Assembly (NCBI RefSeq): GCF_030719215.1
Contig: NZ_CP120983.1
Coordinates: 6,200,001 to 6,264,000, forward strand
DNA from: Streptomyces sp. Alt3
Lineage (GTDB): Bacteria > Actinomycetota > Actinomycetes > Streptomycetales > Streptomycetaceae
DNA length: 64,000 nucleotides
Direction: 5' to 3'
The notes under the pieces were generated by a model. The model was not told where the DNA came from. It saw only the letters and a program-made list of their open reading frames with translations, and did not search any database. A program made the translations under genes and the position numbers. Of the stretch, positions 17,209-25,203 are shown piece after piece; positions within the stretch are counted from its first letter, which is position 1; every line of letters starts with the position of its first letter.

Positions 17209-18237
17209 TCAAGCGTAATGGCCGCGGGGCCCGCCGTGCTCCGGCCTCCCGCACAGGGGCGTGGAAGAGGCCACCCGGAGCCGGACATCGGCCCGTGCGT
17301 CGAGGAATCCCCCGAGCGCGTCCCCGGTCACCGACGCCCAGGGGAACGAGGTGGCGCACGGCCCGATCAGCCGGAACTGCTCCAACGCCTCGGCCGCGCG
17401 CCCCCGTGCGGCCAGGACGTAGGCGAGGAGGTTACGGACCTCCGCCGGCCAGGGGTCACCGGCGGGGAATCCGGCCGAGAGGCCGATCGCGAGGTCGGCG
17501 GCGGCGTCGACCCGGTCGGCCTGCACGGAGTTCGCCCGCGCGGCGGCCTTCTCGTCCCGCAGCAGGGCGAAGGCCGCGCGTACGGGCAGCGCCTGCACGA
17601 GGGAGTCCCCGGCGGCGTCCTCGGCGGCCCGCTCGGCGAAGTCGAAGCACTCGCGATGGGAGCCGTACCACTCGGCCGAGAGGTACCGGAGCGCGGAGAC
17701 ATGGGTGCCGTAGTGGTGGGGACAGCGGCGTACCGCCTGTTCCCACAGCGACTCGAAGACCGTGTGCGGGGCGTGTGTGCCGCGGGCGTGGTCGAGTGCG
17801 AGCCGCCACGGCACCGGGTCACGGGGGTCGGCCTCCGTCGCCGCCGTGATCAGCGGACCCACCTCGCGCAGCAGCTCGGAGTGGGCGGGGGACTCCCATG
17901 CGCGGCGCACCGCCAGCGCGGCCTTGACCAGCAGCGCGTCCGGATCCCGCGGGGCGGCGGCCAGCCAGCCGGTGAGCCAGCCGTCGCGGCCGCGTGCGAA
18001 GGCGACCAGCCGCGCGAGGGCGCGGTCGCGCGTCTCCCAGTCGGCCGCGTCCCGGGTGGTGGCGAGGAGCTTGGCCGCGGGTTCGAACTCACCCAGGGCC
18101 GCCGCCACCAACGCGGGGGAGAGCCACTCGTCGGGGGCGTCGAGCAGCACCGCGTCGTCCGCCGGCAGCCCGGCGGACAGCCCGGGGCCGTACCGGAACG
18201 TGCGCGCGGAACTCAGCAGTGCACGGAGGAAAGCCAT
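17209..18237 (-). CDS. Conserved Streptomyces protein of unknown function
   Basis: 342-residue soluble protein. It is Ala-rich and helical throughout with repeated pairs such as DPDALLVKAALAVRRAWESP, which looks like a TPR-like or HEAT-like helical solenoid. WYGSHRECFDFAERAAE near residue 185 is a strongly conserved-looking segment. No catalytic motif is seen. The ATG (MAFLRALLSSARTFR) was chosen by the family-like hydrophobic start; an ATG four codons upstream is possible and no convincing ribosome-binding site decides. It ends 6 bp before the Lon-N gene start. A function cannot be assigned. Confidence 0.7.
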   Translation of the reverse strand: MAFLRALLSSARTFRYGPGLSAGLPADDAVLLDAPDEWLSPALVAAALGEFEPAAKLLATTRDAADWETRDRALARLVAFARGRDGWLTGWLAAAPRDPDALLVKAALAVRRAWESPAHSELLREVGPLITAATEADPRDPVPWRLALDHARGTHAPHTVFESLWEQAVRRCPHHYGTHVSALRYLSAEWYGSHRECFDFAERAAEDAAGDSLVQALPVRAAFALLRDEKAAARANSVQADRVDAAADLAIGLSAGFPAGDPWPAEVRNLLAYVLAARGRAAEALEQFRLIGPCATSFPWASVTGDALGGFLDARADVRLRVASSTPLCGRPEHGGPRGHYA

Positions 18238-18472
18238 GGTGCAGACCATTGAAAAGCCCAGGTGGGGGCAGCGCCAGAGGGGCTCTGTGAAGCTTCTGTA
18301 GCGAGTGGAAGGGTTGCCCTGGACAAGGTCAAGAAAAGGCAAAGGAAGCGGCCGGAGCTGGCCCGAATCCGACCTTCCCGCTGCCGGTTCCCGTCCGCCC
18401 TGCCGAGCCTCGGCAAGCCTTTCGACCGCCGTGCCGACAGGGATGCGCGCGGACGGGGACGCCCACCCCGGG
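18238..18472. other. Intergenic region, nothing identified
   Basis: 235 bp between the helical-repeat protein gene and the end of the beta-helix membrane protein gene, both on the minus strand. I see no open frame with coding character and no strong hairpin. It should contain the promoter of the downstream gene. Confidence 0.4.
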
Positions 18473-20074
18473 TCAGCCGCGCCGCAGGAGCCGGGACGCG
18501 CCCGCCGCCACCGTCGTGGCCAATATCCACCCCAGCAGCACGAGCGCCGCCGCCGCCCACTGCCAGCCCCCCTCCAGGAGCCAGTACCCGTCCTGCCCGA
18601 GATCGATCACAGGCACCAGCAGATCCAGCGCGTACAGCGACGGATTCCACTGCGGATGCTCGTCCCCCTTGATCGACTCCGGGTGGTACTGCGAGAAGGC
18701 CACCGCGCCCGCGGCCCACAGCACCGCCATCCAGACCAGCGCCCGGCCCGGCCGGTAGCCGTACGCCACCGCCCAGTCCTGGAGATAGCCCCAGATCCTC
18801 CCGGCCGGGGGCAGCGTCTCGCGCCGCCGCCGCTGCTTGGCCAGCAGCACCTCGCGGGCGTCCGCGTCCTCCCCGCAGCTGCGGAGCACCGAGGCGAGCC
18901 GCTCGTACGGCTCCGGGACGTACTCCGGGGTCGCGGCCAGCACCCACTCCAGGCGCCTCGACAGTGGGAAGTGCCCGTACGGGACGAGGTTCTCGTAGAC
19001 GAAGCCGCCCATCGCCAGGCCGCCCGGCCCGGGCCAGCTGGCCGACACGTCGATCAGTGTCACGACCCGCGCGCCGTTCAGCACGACCCGGCCCTCCCGC
19101 GGCCGCTCGGCGTTGAACCGCAGCTCGGGGGTGACGATCCGGCGCAGCGACAGTTCCTCACGGTCGGCGAGCACGAACCGGGCCTTGTGCAGGTCCACCG
19201 CGTCACCGAACCGCCCGTCGTCGAGCCGCACCGCGCCCCGGCACTCGAAGGCCTGCGCACGCGTCCCGCGCGCCGGGCCGCCGCCGCGCGCGACACCGAA
19301 CGGGGGAGTGGTGCCCTGGTTCCCCGTGTCGATGCTCACCCAGGCCTCCGTCATGTACAGCGTGCGCTCCACGCTCAGCTGCGGGGCGTTCAGCGCCCGC
19401 CGCCCGTCCGTGGCCCGCAGCCGGCTGCCCCGCAGGCTCAGCGAGCCGCCGACCTTCGCCCCGCGCAGGCTCAGCTCGCCCAGCGTCTCGATCATCTCGG
19501 CCTGCAGGTCCTGCGCCACCGACATCCCGTCGCCCACGAAGGCGCGGCCCCGGCGGTCGGGGCCGACACGGAGCTGGTTGATCAGCAGGTCCGTCCCGAT
19601 CTGGGCGTCGGTGAGCCGGATCCCGCGCTCGACCCGGCAGCGCGGCAGATGAAGATCGCCCTCCGTGTGCAGCCGGGCCGCGTCCAGCCGCGGCACCGCG
19701 CAGCCCACCATCCGCAGCGTCGTGAAATGGCACTCGGGCAGCACCACCTCCTGCTCGAAGCGGCAGCCCGTCAGCTCCACGTACGGCGAGACGTGCCCGC
19801 CCGCCAGGTCCAGCTTCCCCGTGATGCGGACGCCCCGGAGCTTCAGCGCGGCCACCCGCCCCGGCCGCGCCGCCGGCCCGCTGAGCAGGAGCCGCGCCAC
19901 CGTCCGGGCACCGACGCTCCGCTCCGGACCCCAGCTGTGCGGGGCGAACGGATCGTCGCGCACCGGATCGTGCGCGCGCAGATCGTAGGTGGTGCCGTTC
20001 CGGAATGACTGCCACATGCCCAGTTCCGCGGCGCTGAGCCCGTCGGGGATCTCGCCGTCCTGCGCTTCCGTCAC
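18473..20074 (-). CDS. Membrane-anchored beta-helix (pentapeptide-like) protein
   Basis: 533 residues. From about 70 to 350 the chain has repeating short strands of the type LxLRGxxIxGxLDLxG and LSLRGAKVGGSLSL, as in pentapeptide-repeat or bactofilin-like beta-helices. After about 380 a helical linker with RRLEWVLAATPEY and a YLQDWAVAYGYRPGRAL segment leads to three or four hydrophobic helices and a basic end. Proteins of this layout are often named oxidoreductases in databases, but no cofactor motif is visible. The GTG start has GGAGG 7 nt upstream; longer frames upstream cross the ribosome-binding site. Divergent from hisD. Confidence 0.7.
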   Translation of the reverse strand: MTEAQDGEIPDGLSAAELGMWQSFRNGTTYDLRAHDPVRDDPFAPHSWGPERSVGARTVARLLLSGPAARPGRVAALKLRGVRITGKLDLAGGHVSPYVELTGCRFEQEVVLPECHFTTLRMVGCAVPRLDAARLHTEGDLHLPRCRVERGIRLTDAQIGTDLLINQLRVGPDRRGRAFVGDGMSVAQDLQAEMIETLGELSLRGAKVGGSLSLRGSRLRATDGRRALNAPQLSVERTLYMTEAWVSIDTGNQGTTPPFGVARGGGPARGTRAQAFECRGAVRLDDGRFGDAVDLHKARFVLADREELSLRRIVTPELRFNAERPREGRVVLNGARVVTLIDVSASWPGPGGLAMGGFVYENLVPYGHFPLSRRLEWVLAATPEYVPEPYERLASVLRSCGEDADAREVLLAKQRRRRETLPPAGRIWGYLQDWAVAYGYRPGRALVWMAVLWAAGAVAFSQYHPESIKGDEHPQWNPSLYALDLLVPVIDLGQDGYWLLEGGWQWAAAALVLLGWILATTVAAGASRLLRRG

Positions 20075-20153
20075 TCCATCACCTCCACACGCGCGGATCA
20101 CCCCGCGCCCGTACTGTCGTTCTTCCCTCTGTGTGACCGTGCGAAAGCTAACG

Positions 20154-20193
20154 GTCAGCAGTGACAGCCGGGACATGTATCAGCCAGTGATAC
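20154..20193. promoter_or_regulatory. Two inverted repeats in the hisD divergent promoter region
   Basis: GTATCA-GCCAG-TGATAC (20177-20193) is a perfect 6-bp inverted repeat, and GTCA-GCAG-TGAC (20154-20165) lies just before it. Both sit between hisD and the divergent membrane-protein gene, about 40-80 bp upstream of the hisD start. They look like operator half-sites for a dimeric regulator; the regulator is unknown. Confidence 0.4.
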
Positions 20194-20221
20194 GGGCGAC
20201 CGGACGCCGGAACCGGTCTGA

Positions 20222-20227
20222 GAGAAT
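20222..20227 (+). promoter_or_regulatory. -10 hexamer GAGAAT of the his operon
   Basis: GAGAAT ends 6 nt before the GTG of hisD and no Shine-Dalgarno is present. The operon mRNA is probably leaderless, with the hisD start codon at or next to the transcription start. Confidence 0.45.
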
Positions 20228-20233
20228 TGCGGT

Positions 20234-21556
20234 GTGATCTCTCGAATCGATCTGCGCGGCACCGCCCTCCCCGAGGGTGGAGCCCTGCGCGACCTGCTGC
20301 CCCGTGCCGAGTTCGACGTGGAAGCCGCCCTGGAGACGGTGCGGCCCATCTGCGAGGACGTACGCCATCGTGGCTCGGCAGCGGTGATCGACTGGGGGGA
20401 GAAGTTCGACGGGGTGCGGCTGGACTCGATCCGGGTCCCCGCCGGTGCGGTCACCGACGCCCTGGAGACGCTCGATCCAGCCGTGCGCGCCGCCCTGGAG
20501 GAGTCGATCCGCCGCGCCCGTCTCGTCCACCGCGAGCAGCGCCGCACCACGCACACCACCCAGGTCGTCCCCGGCGGCACGGTCACCGAGAAGTGGGTGC
20601 CCGTCGAGCGTGTCGGGCTCTACGTCCCCGGCGGACGCTCGGTCTACCCCTCCTCCGTCGTCATGAACGTCGTCCCCGCGCAGGAGGCCGGCGTCGAGGG
20701 CATCGCCGTCGCGTCCCCGCCGCAGAAGGAGTTCGGCGGCCTTCCGCACCCCACGATCCTCGCCGCCTGCGCCCTCCTCGGCGTCGACGAGGTCTACGCC
20801 GCCGGCGGCTCCCAGGCCGTCGCGATGTTCGCGTACGGCACCGAGGACTGCCCGCCGGTGAACCTCGTCACCGGGCCCGGCAACATCTACGTCGCCGCCG
20901 CCAAGCGCCTCCTCAAGGGCCGCGTCGGCATCGACGCCGAAGCCGGTCCCACCGAGATCGCGATCCTCGCCGACGCGGGCGCCGACCCGGTGCACGTCGC
21001 CGCCGACCTGATCAGCCAGGCCGAGCACGACCCGATGGCCGCCGCCGTCCTCGTCACCGACTCCGAGGAGCTCGCCGCCGCCACCGAGGCCGAGCTGGCC
21101 CCGCAGGTCGCCGCGACCAAGCACGTCACCGACCGGATCGAGCCCGCGCTGGCCGGCCGCCAGTCCGCGATCGTCCTCGTCGACGACCTGGAGGACGGCC
21201 TCAAGGTCGTCGACGCGTACGCCGCCGAACACCTGGAGATCCAGACGGAGAACGCCGCCGCCGTCGCCGACCGGGTCCGCAACGCCGGAGCGGTCTTCGT
21301 CGGCCCGTGGTCTCCCGTCTCCCTCGGCGACTACTGCGCCGGCTCCAACCACGTCCTGCCCACCGGCGGCTGCGCCTGCCACTCCTCGGGCCTGTCCGTG
21401 CAGTCCTTCCTGCGCGGCATCCACATCGTCGACTACACCCGCGACGCGCTCGCCGAGGTCACCCACCACGTGGTGACCCTCGCCGAGGCGGAGGACCTCC
21501 CCGCCCACGGCGCCGCGCTCAAGGCCAGGTTCGGCTGGAAGGTTCCGCAGGCGTGA
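20234..21556 (+). CDS. hisD: Histidinol dehydrogenase
   Basis: 440 residues, normal length. Catalyses the last two steps of histidine synthesis, L-histidinol to L-histidine, with two NAD+. Visible signatures: VPGGRSVYPSSVVMN (near 140), GPGNIYVAAAKR, DAEAGPTEIAILAD, SQAEHDP with the zinc-ligand histidine, and GSNHVLPTGGCACHSSG near 375. First gene of the eight-gene his operon; hisC overlaps its stop by 4 bp (GTGA). A GAGAAT hexamer lies 6 nt before the GTG start, suggesting a leaderless mRNA. Confidence 0.97.
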   Translation: MISRIDLRGTALPEGGALRDLLPRAEFDVEAALETVRPICEDVRHRGSAAVIDWGEKFDGVRLDSIRVPAGAVTDALETLDPAVRAALEESIRRARLVHREQRRTTHTTQVVPGGTVTEKWVPVERVGLYVPGGRSVYPSSVVMNVVPAQEAGVEGIAVASPPQKEFGGLPHPTILAACALLGVDEVYAAGGSQAVAMFAYGTEDCPPVNLVTGPGNIYVAAAKRLLKGRVGIDAEAGPTEIAILADAGADPVHVAADLISQAEHDPMAAAVLVTDSEELAAATEAELAPQVAATKHVTDRIEPALAGRQSAIVLVDDLEDGLKVVDAYAAEHLEIQTENAAAVADRVRNAGAVFVGPWSPVSLGDYCAGSNHVLPTGGCACHSSGLSVQSFLRGIHIVDYTRDALAEVTHHVVTLAEAEDLPAHGAALKARFGWKVPQA

Positions 21557-22671
21557 CGAACAGCACCAATCCCTGGGACGCGCTCCCGATCCGCGACGAA
21601 CTGCGCGGGCAGTCCCCGTACGGAGCGCCCCAGCTGGACGTACCGGTCCGGCTGAACACCAACGAGAACCCGTACCCGCTGCCCGACGCGCTCGTCGACC
21701 GCATCGCCGAGCGGGTCCGCGAAGCCGCCCGCGACCTCAACCGCTACCCCGACCGCGACGCCGTGGAGCTCCGCACCGAGCTCGCCCGCTACCTCACCCG
21801 CACCGCCGGGCACGAGGTCTCCGCCGTCAACGTCTGGGCCGCCAACGGCTCCAACGAGGTACTCCAGCAGCTGCTCCAGACCTTCGGCGGCCCCGGGCGC
21901 ACCGCGATCGGCTTCGAGCCCTCGTACTCGATGCACGCCCTCATCGCACGCGGCACCGGCACCGGCTGGATCTCCGGGCCGCGCAACGAGGACTTCACCA
22001 TCGACGTGGAGGCCGCGAAGAAGGCCATCGCCGAACACCGGCCCGAGGTCGTCTTCATCACCTCGCCCAACAACCCCACCGGCACCGCCGTGGACGCCGG
22101 GACCGTCCTCGCGCTGTACGACGCCGCCCAGGCGGCCAGGCCCTCGATGGTCGTCGTCGACGAGGCCTACGGCGAGTTCAGCCACCACCCCTCGCTGCTC
22201 CCGCTCATCGAGGGCCGCCCCCACCTGGTGCTCTCCCGCACCATGTCGAAGGCCTTCGGCGCCGCCGGCCTGCGCCTCGGCTACCTCGCGGCGGCCCCCG
22301 CCGTCGTCGACGCGGTCCAGCTGGTGCGCCTGCCGTACCACCTGTCCTCCGTCACCCAGGCCACCGCGCTCGCCGCCCTGGAGCACACCGATACGCTGCT
22401 CGGGTACGTCGCGCAGCTCAAGAGCGAGCGCGACCGGCTGGTCGACGGACTGCGGGAGCTCGGCTTCGCCGTCACCGACTCGGACGCCAACTTCGTCCAG
22501 TTCGGCCGCTTCGCCGACAGCCACACCGCCTGGCAGCAGATCCTCGACCGGGGAGTCCTGGTCCGGGACAACGGCGTACCGGGATGGCTGCGGGTCTCCG
22601 CGGGGACCCCGGCCGAGAACGACGCGTTCCTCGATGCGGTGCGCGAACTGAAGAAGGAGCACGACGCATGA
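21553..22671 (+). CDS. hisC: Histidinol-phosphate aminotransferase
   Basis: 372-residue PLP enzyme of aminotransferase fold type I that converts imidazole acetol phosphate and glutamate to histidinol phosphate. The PLP lysine is in SRTMSKAFGAAGLRLGY near residue 235; LNTNENPYPLP at the N-terminus and FITSPNNPTGT near 175 are family motifs. It starts with GTG overlapping the hisD stop and ends with ATGA shared with hisB, so translation is probably coupled. Confidence 0.97.
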   Translation: MTNSTNPWDALPIRDELRGQSPYGAPQLDVPVRLNTNENPYPLPDALVDRIAERVREAARDLNRYPDRDAVELRTELARYLTRTAGHEVSAVNVWAANGSNEVLQQLLQTFGGPGRTAIGFEPSYSMHALIARGTGTGWISGPRNEDFTIDVEAAKKAIAEHRPEVVFITSPNNPTGTAVDAGTVLALYDAAQAARPSMVVVDEAYGEFSHHPSLLPLIEGRPHLVLSRTMSKAFGAAGLRLGYLAAAPAVVDAVQLVRLPYHLSSVTQATALAALEHTDTLLGYVAQLKSERDRLVDGLRELGFAVTDSDANFVQFGRFADSHTAWQQILDRGVLVRDNGVPGWLRVSAGTPAENDAFLDAVRELKKEHDA

Positions 22672-23270
22672 CTCGCGAGGCCCGCGTAGGAAGAGTGGAG
22701 CGGACCACCAAGGAGACCTCCGTGCTCGTCGAGATCAACCTCGACGGCACCGGCAAGGTCGACGTGTCGACCGGGGTCGGCTTCTACGACCACATGCTCG
22801 ACCAGCTCGGCCGCCACGGCCTCTTCGACCTCACGGTCAAGACCGAGGGCGACCTGCACATCGACTCGCACCACACCATCGAGGACACCGCCCTCGCGCT
22901 CGGCGCCGCCTTCCGGCAGGCGCTCGGCGACAAGGTCGGGATCTACCGCTTCGGCAACTGCACCGTCCCGCTGGACGAGTCGCTCGCCCAGGTCACCGTC
23001 GACCTCTCCGGCCGCCCCTACCTGGTGCACACCGAGCCGGAGAAGATGGCGCCGATGATCGGCGAGTACGACACGACGATGACCCGGCACATCCTGGAGT
23101 CCTTCGTCGCCCAGGCGCAGATCGCCCTGCACGTGCACGTGCCGTACGGGCGCAACGCCCACCACATCGTGGAGTGCCAGTTCAAGGCACTGGCCCGCGC
23201 CCTGCGGTACGCCAGTGAGCACGACACGCGCGCGGCCGGCATCCTCCCCTCCACGAAGGGCGCCCTGTGA
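22668..23270 (+). CDS. hisB: Imidazoleglycerol-phosphate dehydratase
   Basis: 200 residues, monofunctional (no histidinol-phosphatase domain, unlike E. coli HisB). Removes water from imidazole glycerol phosphate, using two Mn ions held by paired histidines: GFYDHMLDQLGRHG, DSHHTIEDTA and NAHHIVECQFKA are all intact. The ATG overlaps the hisC stop, and the stop overlaps the GTG of a 55-residue membrane protein. Confidence 0.97.
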   Translation: MTREARVGRVERTTKETSVLVEINLDGTGKVDVSTGVGFYDHMLDQLGRHGLFDLTVKTEGDLHIDSHHTIEDTALALGAAFRQALGDKVGIYRFGNCTVPLDESLAQVTVDLSGRPYLVHTEPEKMAPMIGEYDTTMTRHILESFVAQAQIALHVHVPYGRNAHHIVECQFKALARALRYASEHDTRAAGILPSTKGAL

Positions 23271-23434
23271 CCGGCCTCAACACCGTTCTGATCCTCGTCG
23301 GCCTCTTCCTGGCCGGCGGGGTCTACTCCTTCTGGAAGCAGGGCATGCCCAAGGGCGTCGTCGTGCTCCTCGGGATCGGCTCCGTGATGTGCCTGGTGGC
23401 GGGCATCATGCGGATCCAGGGACTCTGGGACTGA
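23267..23434 (+). CDS. Small membrane protein within the his operon, 55 aa
   Basis: GTG overlaps the hisB TGA by 4 bp and the gene ends 7 bp before hisH. The product has two hydrophobic helices (NTVLILVGLFLAGGVYSF and GVVVLLGIGSVMCLVAGIM) joined by a short loop WKQGMPK. This is a helical hairpin with both ends on the same side. It has no known domain. The tight coupling and codon use are those of a real gene. Its place in the operon suggests a link to histidine synthesis or membrane tethering of HisB/HisH, but that is only inference from position. Confidence 0.8.
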   Translation: MTGLNTVLILVGLFLAGGVYSFWKQGMPKGVVVLLGIGSVMCLVAGIMRIQGLWD

Positions 23435-23441
23435 GGAAACT

Positions 23442-24083
23442 GTGAGCGACAAGAAGAAGGTCGTCGTCTTCGACTACGGCTTCGGCAACGTCCGGTCCGC
23501 CGAGCGGGCCCTCGCCCACGTCGGCGCGGACGTGCAGATCACCCGCGACTTCGACACCGCGATGAACGCCGACGGGCTGCTCGTCCCCGGCGTCGGCGCC
23601 TACTCTGCCTGCATGGCGGGTCTGAAGAAGGCGCGCGGCGAATGGATCGTCGGCCGCAGGCTGTCCGGCGGCCGGCCCGTCATGGGCATCTGCGTCGGGA
23701 TGCAGATCCTGTTCGAGCGCGGCATCGAGCACGGCGTCGAGACGGAGGGCCTCGACGAGTGGCCCGGCACCGTCGGACCGCTGAAGGCCGACGTCGTGCC
23801 CCACATGGGCTGGAACACCGTCGAATCCCCCGAGGGGTCCCAGCTCTTCGCGGGCCTGGACCCCGAGGCCCGGTACTACTTCGTGCACTCCTACGCGGCG
23901 CACGACTGGTCCCTCGAAGTGACCAACGCCAAGATCCGCGCGCCGAAGGTCACCTGGGCCACGCACGGAGAGCGGTTCGTGGCCGCCGTCGAGAACGGCG
24001 CGCTGTGGGCCACCCAGTTCCACCCCGAGAAGTCCGGCGATGCCGGCGCCCAGCTGCTGACCAACTGGATCGAGACGCTGTAA
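23442..24083 (+). CDS. hisH: Imidazole glycerol phosphate synthase, glutamine amidotransferase subunit
   Basis: 213-residue class I amidotransferase that feeds ammonia to HisF. The nucleophile is in MGICVGMQILFE (Cys near 85), the catalytic His-Glu pair in QFHPEKSG near 195, and an oxyanion glycine loop in PGVGAYSACM. The GTG start has GAGGAA 5 nt upstream. The stop TAA shares its A with the ATG of priA. Confidence 0.97.
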   Translation: MSDKKKVVVFDYGFGNVRSAERALAHVGADVQITRDFDTAMNADGLLVPGVGAYSACMAGLKKARGEWIVGRRLSGGRPVMGICVGMQILFERGIEHGVETEGLDEWPGTVGPLKADVVPHMGWNTVESPEGSQLFAGLDPEARYYFVHSYAAHDWSLEVTNAKIRAPKVTWATHGERFVAAVENGALWATQFHPEKSGDAGAQLLTNWIETL

Positions 24084-24808
24084 TGCCGAAGCTTGAACTG
24101 CTCCCCGCCGTAGACGTACGCGACGGACAGGCCGTCCGCCTCGTGCACGGCGAATCCGGCTCCGAGACCTCCTACGGCTCCCCGCTCGAGGCGGCCCTCG
24201 CCTGGCAGAGCTCCGGCGCCGAGTGGCTGCACCTCGTCGACCTGGACGCCGCCTTCGGTACCGGCGACAACCGTGCGCTGATCGCCGAGGTGGCCGGCGC
24301 CATGGACATCAAGGTCGAGCTCTCCGGCGGCATCCGCGACGACGCGTCGCTCGCCGCGGCCCTCGCCACCGGCTGCCGCCGGGTCAACCTCGGCACCGCC
24401 GCCCTGGAGACCCCCGAATGGGTCGCCAAGGTCATCGCCGAGCACGGCGACAAGATCGCCGTCGGCCTCGACGTCCGCGGCACGACACTGCGCGGCCGCG
24501 GCTGGACCCGCGACGGCGGCGACCTCTACGAGACGCTTGCCCGCCTCGACTCCGAGGGCTGCGCCCGCTACGTCGTGACCGACATCGCCAAGGACGGCAC
24601 GCTGCAGGGCCCCAACCTGGCCCTCCTGCGGGACGTCTGCGCCGCCACCGACAAGCCTGTCGTCGCCTCCGGCGGCGTCTCCTCGCTCGCGGACCTGCGC
24701 GCGATCTCCCTGCTCGTCCCGGAAGGCGTCGAGGGGGCCATCGTCGGCAAGGCGCTGTACGCGGAGGCGTTCACCCTCGAGGAGGCCCTCAAGGCGGTCG
24801 CCGCATGA
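24083..24808 (+). CDS. priA: Bifunctional phosphoribosyl isomerase PriA (HisA/TrpF)
   Basis: 241-residue (beta/alpha)8 barrel. In Streptomyces and Mycobacterium this enzyme does both the HisA step (ProFAR isomerisation) and the TrpF step (PRA isomerisation). The N-terminal LLPAVDVRDGQAVRLV has the first catalytic Asp, and RGRGWTRDGGDLYETL carries the PriA-type loop with Arg and Trp; the second catalytic Asp is in YVVTDIAKDGTLQGPN near 170. No separate trpF exists in this window, which agrees with dual function. It overlaps hisH by 1 bp and ridA by 4 bp. Confidence 0.95.
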   Translation: MPKLELLPAVDVRDGQAVRLVHGESGSETSYGSPLEAALAWQSSGAEWLHLVDLDAAFGTGDNRALIAEVAGAMDIKVELSGGIRDDASLAAALATGCRRVNLGTAALETPEWVAKVIAEHGDKIAVGLDVRGTTLRGRGWTRDGGDLYETLARLDSEGCARYVVTDIAKDGTLQGPNLALLRDVCAATDKPVVASGGVSSLADLRAISLLVPEGVEGAIVGKALYAEAFTLEEALKAVAA

Positions 24809-25203
24809 CGGACTCCGTACGCCGCGTGTCCTCGGGCGCCCCCTGGGAGGAGAAGTTCGGCTACTCCCGCGCGGTGGAACTCCCCACCGGGCTCGTCCTG
24901 GTCTCCGGCTGCACATCGGTGGTCGACGGCCAGATCCTGGCGGGCAGCCCGTACGAGCAGGCCGCCGCCTCCTTCCAGGTCGCCTTCGACGCCCTGAAGC
25001 AGGTCGGACTCGGCCGTGAGGACGTCGTCCGCACCCGGATGTACATCACGCACGCCCGGGACGTCGACGAGGTGGGCCGCGCCCACAAGGAGCTGTTCGA
25101 CGACGTCCGCCCCGCCGCCTCCATGATCATCGTGTCCGGCTTCGTCGACCCCTCCCTGGTCGTCGAGGTCGAGGTCGAGGCCTACCGGGCAGGTGAGCGA
25201 TGA
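24805..25203 (+). CDS. RidA (YjgF/YER057c/UK114) family protein
   Basis: 132 residues, the normal RidA length. RidA proteins hydrolyse reactive enamine/imine intermediates. Family features: SGCTSVVDGQILAG near 35, QVGLGREDVVRTRMYITHA near 72 (the arginine that binds the substrate carboxylate is within VRTRMY) and ASMIIVSGFVDPSLVVEVE near the end. It overlaps both priA (ATGA) and hisF (ATGA), so it is translationally coupled inside the his operon. This suggests it protects pathway enzymes or clears an unstable intermediate there (inference). Confidence 0.9.
   Translation: MTDSVRRVSSGAPWEEKFGYSRAVELPTGLVLVSGCTSVVDGQILAGSPYEQAAASFQVAFDALKQVGLGREDVVRTRMYITHARDVDEVGRAHKELFDDVRPAASMIIVSGFVDPSLVVEVEVEAYRAGER

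Noticed and set aside
18080..18092. GGGTTCGAACTC resembling a tRNA T-arm
   Set aside because: It lies inside the helical-repeat protein gene, and no acceptor or anticodon arm pairs around it.
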